Positions 58,093-64,000 of a stretch of 64,000 bases of DNA are shown one piece after another. Made by a program: the position numbers and the translations under genes. This stretch comes from Acidobacteriota bacterium (GTDB lineage: Bacteria; Acidobacteriota; Thermoanaerobaculia; UBA5066; Gp7-AA6), in NCBI GenBank assembly GCA_027307335.1, contig DAHUXD010000027.1, positions 1 through 64,000 of the forward strand, in the 5' to 3' direction. Each line of letters begins with the position of its first letter. The first letter of the stretch is position 1. The notes beneath the pieces were generated by a model. The model made no database searches. It saw only the letters and a program-made list of their open reading frames with translations, and was not told where the DNA came from.

Positions 58093-59061
58093 TCAGGGGA
58101 TCAGGAGCACCTTCCCCGTCGTGCGGCGCCCCTCGAGCGCCCGGTGGGCCGCGGCCGCCTCCGAGAGCGGAAACTCGTGCTCGATCGTGAGTTTCAGGCT
58201 GCCGTCGGCGACCCAGCCGAGCACGTCGCCGGCCCGCGAGAGGAGCTCCTCGCGGGTCGCGGTGTAGTGGGCGAGCGTCGGCCGGGTGAGGTAGAGCGAG
58301 CCCCTCTGCGACAGGACCTGCGCGTCGAACGGCGGCACCGGGCCGCTCGACTGGCCGAAGAGGGCCAAAAGCCCCCTCGGCGCGAGGCAGGCGAGGCTCT
58401 TCTCGAAGGTCGTCTTCCCGACGGAGTCGTAGACGACCCGGACGCCTTTGCCGTCGGTCAACCGCTTCACCTCGGCCTCGAAGTCCTGCTTCGTGTAGTC
58501 GATCGTCGCGTCGGCGCCCGCCGCCTTCGAGCGGCGCGCCTTCTCCTCGGTCGAGACGGTGGTGAACACGCGCGCCCCGCGGCGCTTCGCGATCTGGGTG
58601 AGCAGGAGACCGACGCCGCCGGCGCCGGCGTGCACGAGGCAGGTCTCCCCCGGCGCGAGCGGGTGCGTGCTCGTGGCGAGGTAGTGCGCGGTCATCCCCT
58701 GAAGCATCGCGGCCGCGCCTTGCTTCGCGGAGAGGTGGTCCGGCAGACGCACGAGCCGCGTCGCGGGCACGACGGCCTTCTCCGCGTACGCGCCGAGCGC
58801 GTGGAACCACGCCACGCGGTCGCCGGCCGCGAGGTCCCGGACGTCGGGCGCGACGGCGACGACCGTTCCCGCGCCCTCCTGGCCGAGGGTCACCGGCATC
58901 GCCGTCTTGTAGAGACCGGTGCGGTTGTAGACGTCGATGAAGTTGACGCCCGCGGCCTCCACGCGCACGACCGCCTCGCCCGGCTGCGGCTGCGGCTCGG
59001 GCACGTCCTCGAAGCGAAGCGCCTCGGGACCGCCGGGCGCGTGGACGCGGACGGCCTTCAC
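58093..59061 (-). CDS. NADPH:quinone oxidoreductase (QOR, zeta-crystallin-like MDR)
   Basis: 322 residues from a GTG overlapping the cytochrome stop (GTGA). Zinc-free medium-chain dehydrogenase: VNFIDVYNRTGLYK near the start, GQEGAGTVVAV, cofactor loop AGAGGVGLLLTQIAKRRGA, and VYDSVGKTTFEKSL. Close in style to E. coli QorA. Reduces quinones or enones with NADPH in the cytoplasm. Coupling to a periplasmic cytochrome c is unusual; redox balance of the quinone pool could link them (inference). Confidence 0.9.
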   Translation of the reverse strand: MKAVRVHAPGGPEALRFEDVPEPQPQPGEAVVRVEAAGVNFIDVYNRTGLYKTAMPVTLGQEGAGTVVAVAPDVRDLAAGDRVAWFHALGAYAEKAVVPATRLVRLPDHLSAKQGAAAMLQGMTAHYLATSTHPLAPGETCLVHAGAGGVGLLLTQIAKRRGARVFTTVSTEEKARRSKAAGADATIDYTKQDFEAEVKRLTDGKGVRVVYDSVGKTTFEKSLACLAPRGLLALFGQSSGPVPPFDAQVLSQRGSLYLTRPTLAHYTATREELLSRAGDVLGWVADGSLKLTIEHEFPLSEAAAAHRALEGRRTTGKVLLIP

Positions 59062-60086
59062 GACTTCTGTTCCGTCGCCGCGCGCTGGTCCGCCGGCGCC
59101 GGCTCGGGCGGCGCGTCGGGGAACCGGTTGATCGGCTTCTTCACCGGCTTCAGCGTCTTCAGGTAGTCGTAGATCGCGCCCAGGTCTTCCCTGGTCATGC
59201 CCGCGAAACTCGACCAGGGCATCACGGTGTTCTTTCCGGGAGGCGCCACCGGGGCGTTGTCCCCGCCGAGCGTCTCGAACGCCTTGAAGCGCCCGACGAA
59301 CTCGTCGCGGCTCGCCTGCCCCATGTAGTTGTCGGGGTCCGGCGTGAGGTTGGCCGACACGACGCGGCCCCACGGCCCGACCATGACCCATCCGCCGGTG
59401 AACCAGGCGGTCGGGATCGGCTGGCCCTTGTCGTCGTGAGGCGTGTGGCACCCCGCGCAGCCCGCGATCGTCGCCAGGTACTGGCCGTAGGCGACGGTGT
59501 CCTTCGGATCCGGCGCCGAAACCGGGCCCGACAGCGGCTTCGGCGCGAACTTGATCATGAGGTTGACCGGGAAATCGAGGCGACGGGGTGCGATCGGATG
59601 GCGCACGGCGGGAACCGTCCTCAGGAACGCGACCACCGAGCGGGCGTCCTCGTCGCTCATCGAGTGGAAGAATTCGTACGGCATCATCGGGAAGAGCGCC
59701 TCGCCCTTGCGATTCACGCCCTCGCGCAGCGCCCGCATGATCTCCCCATCGGTCCAGTCGCCGAGGCCGGTCTCCTTGTCCTGCGTGATGTTCTGTGCCT
59801 GGACGAGACCCGGCACCCCGAGCTTCGCGTCGAACGGATAGCCGCCCTGACCCTTCGTGCCGTTCTTGACGGGGAGCGCGAAGCGATCCCAGTGGTGGTC
59901 CGAGTGGCAGCCGAAGCAGTCCGCGACGTTCTCCACCAGGTACTGTCCGCGCGCCACGCGCTGCGGCGTCGCCTCGACCTTCTCGTCGGAGGCCGGACGC
60001 TGGGCCGGTGAACGCAGGGCCAGCCACGCGAGTCCGGCGCCCGCGAGCAGCACCACCACGAGCAGGATCCGCAGAATGATGCGCAT
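59058..60086 (-). CDS. Membrane-anchored diheme cytochrome c
   Basis: 342 residues, ATG preceded by GAGGGAGGG. N-terminal membrane anchor (IILRILLVVVLLAGAGLAWLAL). Two class-I haem sites: CFGCH near residue 57 and CAGCH near 205, each within a cytochrome c domain, with MMPYEFF and MPWSSFAGM holding likely axial Met ligands. The layout resembles the diheme subunit of alcohol/aldehyde dehydrogenase complexes (third haem absent) or gluconate dehydrogenase cytochromes. A periplasmic electron carrier. Coupled to the quinone oxidoreductase gene. Confidence 0.9.
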   Translation of the reverse strand: MRIILRILLVVVLLAGAGLAWLALRSPAQRPASDEKVEATPQRVARGQYLVENVADCFGCHSDHHWDRFALPVKNGTKGQGGYPFDAKLGVPGLVQAQNITQDKETGLGDWTDGEIMRALREGVNRKGEALFPMMPYEFFHSMSDEDARSVVAFLRTVPAVRHPIAPRRLDFPVNLMIKFAPKPLSGPVSAPDPKDTVAYGQYLATIAGCAGCHTPHDDKGQPIPTAWFTGGWVMVGPWGRVVSANLTPDPDNYMGQASRDEFVGRFKAFETLGGDNAPVAPPGKNTVMPWSSFAGMTREDLGAIYDYLKTLKPVKKPINRFPDAPPEPAPADQRAATEQKS

Positions 60087-60134
60087 CGATGACCCTCCCT
60101 CAATGAATCAACGGAACGAGAAGAAGAACCTCCG

Positions 60135-60557
60135 TCAGTTGATCGATTCCTCGGACTCCGACTCGCCCGTCGGCGAGGGCGAGGCATGATGATGCACGAG
60201 ACGCCACTCGCCCGCGACCCGGCCGAACAGGTTCGTCGCCTGCATCCGCGCCGCGTCTTCGGTCGCCTCCGCGCCGAACGGCACGATGACCTCCACGCAC
60301 GTGACCCATGCGAGATCGCCGGCGAGCGCGATCCGCATGTCCTCGCAGGAGACCGCCCAGGGACGCGAGTTGGCGAAGATGTTGGCCCAGGAGCGCTCGA
60401 CCTCGTCCCAGCCGTCGAGCCGGTGCCATCCGGGATGGACGCAGCTGACCGCCTCGTCGTGGTGCCAGACCGCCGACATCGTGTCGAGATCGCGGGCCTC
60501 GAGCGCGCGATAGAAGGCGAGATTCGCCTCGGCCACGGCGGTCGCTTCGGGCGTCAC
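60135..60557 (-). CDS. SnoaL/DUF4440-like (NTF2-fold) protein
   Basis: 140 residues from a GTG at 60557 with TATATC 9 bases upstream. NTF2-like cone fold pattern: NLAFYRALEARDLDTMSAVW, HPGWHRLDGWDEV, then strands ending GEWRLVHHHASP. The family (ketosteroid isomerase-like, SnoaL_3/DUF4440) includes enzymes and ligand binders; no catalytic assignment possible. The tail is Ser/Glu-rich (GESESEE). Confidence 0.85.
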   Translation of the reverse strand: MTPEATAVAEANLAFYRALEARDLDTMSAVWHHDEAVSCVHPGWHRLDGWDEVERSWANIFANSRPWAVSCEDMRIALAGDLAWVTCVEVIVPFGAEATEDAARMQATNLFGRVAGEWRLVHHHASPSPTGESESEESIN

Positions 60558-60566
60558 GGCGCATAC

Positions 60567-60572
60567 GATATA
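60567..60572 (-). promoter_or_regulatory. Candidate -10 box TATATC, leaderless start
   Basis: Minus-strand TATATC is 9 bases before the GTG at 60557; no ribosome site between. Confidence 0.4.
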
Positions 60573-60625
60573 CCGCCGTTTCGCACGGTTCCTCGCGCGG
60601 GCGGGCCGCCGGGCGAGCGGTGGAC

Positions 60626-61582
60626 TCAGCGCCGCGCGGCGACCGCGGCGAACGCCTCGAGGTCGACGTTGCCTCCCGAGACGAGGGCGACCACGCGCGT
60701 CCCCGGTTCGAGCGGAACCTTGCCCGCGAGGACGGCCGCGGTCGCGGCGGCACCCGCGCCCTCGACGTAGAGCTTCGCGCGGGTGGCGAGCATCCGCATG
60801 CCCTCGCGGATCTCCTCCTCGCCCACCGTGACGATCGCGTCGACGGCCTCGCGCGCGACCTCGACCGCGAGCGCCCCGACGAAGGGCGGCGTCATGCCGT
60901 CGGCGACGGTGGCCGGGCGGGGCGCCGGCACCGGCTTCCCGGCCGCGACCGCCGGGCCGAGCCCCGGCCCCTCGGCGAGCTCGACCGCGACGACGCGGCG
61001 CGCCGGCCTCGCCTGCTTCACCGCCGACGCGACGCCGCCGAGCAGTCCCCCGCCGCCGACGGGGACGACCACGACCTCCGCCTCGGGAAGGTCCTCGGCG
61101 ATTTCGAGGCCCGCGGTTCCCGCCCCGGCGAGCACGACCGGATCGTCGAACGGGTGGACGAAGGTCAGGCCTCGCGCCTCCCGCACCTCGTGGAGCTTGT
61201 CGAAGAGGGTCGGACGGTCGGCATGGAAGACGATCTCGGCCCCGTAGCCCCGGACCGCCTCGATCTTCGAGACCGGCGCGTCCGCGGGCATCACGACGAC
61301 GGCGGCGCACCCCGCCTCGCGCGCCGCCCACGCGACGGCGGCCGCATGGTTGCCGGCGGAGACGGTCACGAGGCCTCGCGCGCGCTCCGTCTCCGAGAGC
61401 GTCAGCACCTTGTTCAGAGCGCCGCGCGCCTTGAACGAGCCCGTCTTCTGGAAGCACTCCGCCTTCAGCCACAGGCGGACGCCCGCCGGCTCGCCGAGAC
61501 GCCGCGCGGACAGGATCGGCGTGCGGTGCACGCGCCCCGCGAGCCGCGCCGCGGCCTCCCGGATCGCCTCGCGCGGAATCAC
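60626..61582 (-). CDS. Threonine/serine dehydratase (PLP)
   Basis: 318 residues from a GTG, 16 bases after the stop of the beta-lactamase-like gene, so probably co-transcribed. PLP lysine in TGSFKARGALN, substrate loop SAGNHAA, phosphate loop GGGGLLGG. No ACT domain, so the catabolic/serine-racemase-like form. Converts threonine or serine to 2-oxobutyrate or pyruvate plus ammonia, or racemises serine. Related to, but not a recent copy of, 21002-21967, which has a modified glycine loop. Confidence 0.9.
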   Translation of the reverse strand: MIPREAIREAAARLAGRVHRTPILSARRLGEPAGVRLWLKAECFQKTGSFKARGALNKVLTLSETERARGLVTVSAGNHAAAVAWAAREAGCAAVVVMPADAPVSKIEAVRGYGAEIVFHADRPTLFDKLHEVREARGLTFVHPFDDPVVLAGAGTAGLEIAEDLPEAEVVVVPVGGGGLLGGVASAVKQARPARRVVAVELAEGPGLGPAVAAGKPVPAPRPATVADGMTPPFVGALAVEVAREAVDAIVTVGEEEIREGMRMLATRAKLYVEGAGAAATAAVLAGKVPLEPGTRVVALVSGGNVDLEAFAAVAARR

Positions 61583-61598
61583 GACGTGCCCCGGGAAC

Positions 61599-63428
61599 TC
61601 AGGAGGCGCCGAGGGCCTTCAGCCGCTCCGCCGCGTGGACCTTCGCCGGCCCGTTCTGGTCCACGTTCTCGTTGCCGGGTTGGCCGGCGACCTCGATCGC
61701 CTTCTTGTACATCGCGATCGCGCCCGCCGTGTCGCCGCTCTTCTCCAGCGCCTCCCCGAGGCTGTCGTACGTGTTCGCGGAGTTCGGATAGAGCTGCGAG
61801 TTCAGGCGGAAGACGGCGATCGCCTTCGGGTAGTCCTTGTTCTGGAGGAAGCCGTAGCCGAGCTGGTTGAAGCGCTGCTCGGCCACGAGCGGGCTCTTCG
61901 GATCCGCGGCCTGGATCTTCCGATACCCGGCGAGCGCCTCGTCCATGCGGCCGTCGGCCACGTCCTGCGCGGGCACGCGCAACTTCGGGTCGATCCGCGG
62001 CGCGACGCCGGAGCTCGTCTTGCCCGAGATGACGAGCTCCGCGCCGCCGTCCGGCCGGCGCTCGAACGCGTACCGCGTCTCCTCGTCGCGGCGCACGAAC
62101 GACCGCTTCGACTCGGGCACGAGCGTGAAGTCGTGGCCGAGCGGCACCTTCACGTCGAGACCCATCGCGGACGGCGTCACGATCAGCACCGTGTCGGCGT
62201 CGAGCCGGTAGTGGCCCGCGAAGACGGCGAGCTCCTCGGGCGTGAGCTTCGCCATCGGCATCGCCTCGATCTGGTAGCCCTCCCAGTAGTAAGCGGCCGC
62301 GATCGCGCGGATCACCTCCGGCATCAGGCGGTAGCCCGCGTCCGAGTTCGTCATCACGACCGCGCCGTAGCCGCGCTTCGCGTTCGCGATCAGCTGCGCC
62401 TGGAAGCCCTCGTCCGACCCGCCGTGCTCGAAGTACTTCGAGTCGCCCTCGTCGCGAATGCCGAATCCCAGCGCGTAGCCCTCGCGCCGCGGCGTGAGCA
62501 TGTTGTCGACGCTCGCCTTCGAGAGCGGTCCCCTGCCGCCCGCCTCCATCCGCTGCACGCCGATCGCGAACCGCGCGAGGTCCGACGCCGTCGTCCAGAG
62601 GCCCGCGGCGGCCATCTCGGGGTAGACGTGCCGCTTGCCCTCGACGGGCTTGCCGTCGTCGCGATACCCCGCGGCCGCCGCGGGAACGAGGTTCGCGGGC
62701 AGCGGCTGGTCGTACGTGCTCTCCTTCATCCCGAGCGGCCCGAGCACGAGCCGCTGCATCAGCGCCGGGAACGGCTGACCCGTGACGTCCGTCATCGCGA
62801 GCTGGACGATCGTGTATCCGCCGCCCGAGTAGCGGTACTGCGTGCCGGGATCGAGGTCGGCGCGCACGGGCGCCGTGTTCGCGGGCGACGCTCCGTCGAG
62901 CACCTGCGGCACCGTCGGCACGGGGGCGCCGGCCGCGTAGCCGGGGAAGCCGTGGACGGTCAGGCCGGCGGTGTGCGACAGGAGACGCTCGAGCGTGACC
63001 GGCGCCTTCGCGGTGTGCTCGTTCGACGGCAGCTTCCAGCTCTTCAAATACGTGTTGACGTCGGCCGTCAGCGAGAGCTTTCCCTCCTGCACGAGGACGA
63101 GGGCGCCCATGGCGGCGACCGGCTTGCTGATCGAGCCGGCCTGGAACAGCGTCTCGGGAGTGACGGGCTTCTTCTCCTCGACGTCGGCGAGCCCGTAGCC
63201 CTTCGCCCACTCGATCTTCGAGTCGCGGATGACGGCGATCGAGAGGCCGTTGACGCCGTAGAGCTTCATCCGTTCGGCGATCGACCAGGTCTTGTCGCCC
63301 TCGATCAGGACCGGCGGGCGCAGCCCGTTCTCGACCTGCTCGATCCGCGCGTCCGGCGCGGGGACGGCGGCGGCCAGGCCCGCGAGCAGCGCGGCAGCGG
63401 CCCCGAATAGGATGAAGCGTCTGTTCAA
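61599..63428 (-). CDS. Class C beta-lactamase-like serine hydrolase with C-terminal TPR-like repeats
   Basis: 609 residues from a TTG at 63428, chosen because AGGAGG lies 6 bases upstream and a signal peptide follows (RRFILFGAAAALLAGLAAAV). The serine-hydrolase domain (~35-390) has S-x-x-K (Ser99-Lys102 in GSISKP), the tyrosine box RYSGGGY and the HGG box FEHGGSDEGF. A linker domain leads to two TPR-like helical repeats from ~510 (DEALAGYRKIQAADPKSPL, NTYDSLGEALEKSGDTAGA). Probably a periplasmic esterase or D-amino-acid peptidase rather than a resistance enzyme. Confidence 0.9.
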   Translation of the reverse strand: MNRRFILFGAAAALLAGLAAAVPAPDARIEQVENGLRPPVLIEGDKTWSIAERMKLYGVNGLSIAVIRDSKIEWAKGYGLADVEEKKPVTPETLFQAGSISKPVAAMGALVLVQEGKLSLTADVNTYLKSWKLPSNEHTAKAPVTLERLLSHTAGLTVHGFPGYAAGAPVPTVPQVLDGASPANTAPVRADLDPGTQYRYSGGGYTIVQLAMTDVTGQPFPALMQRLVLGPLGMKESTYDQPLPANLVPAAAAGYRDDGKPVEGKRHVYPEMAAAGLWTTASDLARFAIGVQRMEAGGRGPLSKASVDNMLTPRREGYALGFGIRDEGDSKYFEHGGSDEGFQAQLIANAKRGYGAVVMTNSDAGYRLMPEVIRAIAAAYYWEGYQIEAMPMAKLTPEELAVFAGHYRLDADTVLIVTPSAMGLDVKVPLGHDFTLVPESKRSFVRRDEETRYAFERRPDGGAELVISGKTSSGVAPRIDPKLRVPAQDVADGRMDEALAGYRKIQAADPKSPLVAEQRFNQLGYGFLQNKDYPKAIAVFRLNSQLYPNSANTYDSLGEALEKSGDTAGAIAMYKKAIEVAGQPGNENVDQNGPAKVHAAERLKALGAS

Positions 63429-63468
63429 GGGGGTCCTCCTCTCCCGCGCGGACGCGCGATGGACGCGG

Positions 63469-63474
63469 ATCCTA
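63469..63474 (-). promoter_or_regulatory. Candidate -10 box TAGGAT
   Basis: Minus-strand TAGGAT is about 40 bases before the TTG at 63428, giving a normal leader with AGGAGG. Confidence 0.35.
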
Positions 63475-63499
63475 TCGGAAGACCAGCTGGTCGGCGACT

Positions 63500-64000
63500 C
63501 TAGGAGTTTCCGAAGTCCGCCACGACCGGGGCGTGGTCGCTCGTGCCCACGTCGGCCCGGACGGCGCAGGCTTGCGCCCGCCGGGCGAGCGAGGCGCTCG
63601 CCAGAACGTAGTCGATGCGCCAGCCGATGTTGCGCTGCCGGAGGTTGCGCCAGGGCGCCCACCAGGTGAAGAGGTCGTCGTTGTCCGGGTCGAGCGCCCG
63701 GCCCACGTCGACCATTCCCTCCGCCAGGAGGGCCTGGAACAGCGCACGTTCGTCCTCGCGCTGCCCGATCACGCCTTCCTTGCGCTGCTTCGGGTGAACG
63801 TCGCGGTCGGTCAGCGCCACGTTGATGTCGCCGCAGAGGAGGAGCTCGCGTCCGGACTCGCGGTTCTGCCGGGCGTAGCCGACGAGCGCCTCGAGGAAGC
63901 GCAGCTTCGCCGGGTAGTCCTTCCCGCCGTTCGGCACGTAGACCGAGGCGAGCGTGATGCCACCGATGTCGGCGGCGACGATGCGCGTCTCGTGGTCGAA
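63500..64000 (-). CDS. xthA: Exodeoxyribonuclease III (Xth), N-terminal part outside window
   Basis: 167 codons visible, open to the window edge; the family is ~255-270 residues, so about a third is missing. Seen in order: ASVYVPNGG, GDINVALTDRDVHP (catalytic Asp/Asn), WWAPW, NIGWRIDYVLAS and the final SDHAPVVADF with the catalytic Asp-His. Exonuclease III removes 3' ends and cuts at abasic sites in base-excision repair. Cytoplasmic. Confidence 0.93.
   Translation of the reverse strand, partial: FDHETRIVAADIGGITLASVYVPNGGKDYPAKLRFLEALVGYARQNRESGRELLLCGDINVALTDRDVHPKQRKEGVIGQREDERALFQALLAEGMVDVGRALDPDNDDLFTWWAPWRNLRQRNIGWRIDYVLASASLARRAQACAVRADVGTSDHAPVVADFGNS

Noticed and set aside
61599-63428. 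Antibiotic resistance beta-lactamase
   Set aside because: Low-similarity serine hydrolase with YSG in place of YxN, a linker domain and TPR-like tail; more like a housekeeping esterase/peptidase.
1-64000. rRNA, tRNA, CRISPR arrays, IS elements, integrases, phage genes
   Set aside because: None recognised by eye. No direct repeat array, terminal inverted repeats with transposase, or cloverleaf sequence was seen; a tRNAscan or Rfam run could still find something small.

Overview
The window is high-GC, gene-dense bacterial chromosome. No stretch over 300 bases lacks a gene; the largest gap is 46232-46465. The gene families point to Acidobacteriota: Ser/Thr kinases fused to six-bladed-type propellers, a sortilin/BNR-like secreted protein, DUF2961, twin DUF2279 proteins and an oversized GreA. 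This is inference from gene content; a myxobacterium or other delta-type lineage is not excluded. I saw no rRNA, tRNA, CRISPR array, IS element or phage gene.

Layout. 1-2214: end of a transmembrane Ser/Thr kinase with a propeller. 2281-2901: small secreted protein with a strong terminator. 3007-7699: five-gene signalling block (hybrid histidine kinase, RsbW-like kinase, STAS antagonist, patatin lipase, receiver-PP2C phosphatase). 7787-13982: envelope and secreted proteins (GH172/DUF2961 with HEAT repeats, metallophosphoesterase, UBP zinc finger, outer-membrane barrel, two DUF2279 paralogues). 14141-20113: CusCBA/CzcCBA-type metal efflux operon led by a small Cys-containing protein. 20232-23623: overlapping chain plsC, threonine-dehydratase-like, ornithine-cyclodeaminase-like, fluoride channel, DUF190. 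23627-28151: ChaN-PDZ protein, long GreA, enolase-superfamily enzyme. 28205-32753: TauE-like exporter, DUF2059 protein, ABC exporter with a secreted partner.

32813-46231 is a complete membrane-bound periplasmic [NiFe] hydrogenase locus on the minus strand, in two transcription units. The first encodes small subunit, HybA ferredoxin, HybB anchor, large subunit, maturation protease, HypA, HypB and a Rieske protein. The second encodes HypF, HypC, HypD, HypE, a crotonase-family protein and a nickel-transporter-like protein. Together they should supply nickel, build the Fe(CN)2CO centre, mature the enzyme, export it by Tat and pass electrons from H2 to quinone.

46466-64000: BNR-repeat secreted protein, alpha/beta hydrolase, a second kinase-propeller paralogue, DmpA-type peptidase, a tandem of two GAPDH-like genes (the first has lost the catalytic cysteine), a small conserved protein, NmrA-like reductase, diheme cytochrome c plus quinone oxidoreductase, a SnoaL-like protein, a Ser/Thr dehydratase, a beta-lactamase-like protein with a TPR-like tail, and the start-less part of exonuclease III.

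A cross-cutting observation is that many genes at the head of transcription units lack a Shine-Dalgarno sequence and instead carry a TANNNT box 6-11 bases before the start codon, as expected for leaderless transcripts. Genes inside operons are mostly joined by 4-base ATGA/GTGA/TTGA overlaps. The most notable single finding is the active-site-altered GAPDH paralogue coupled to a normal GAPDH; the hydrogenase operon with built-in Rieske protein and the patatin-containing partner-switching block come next.
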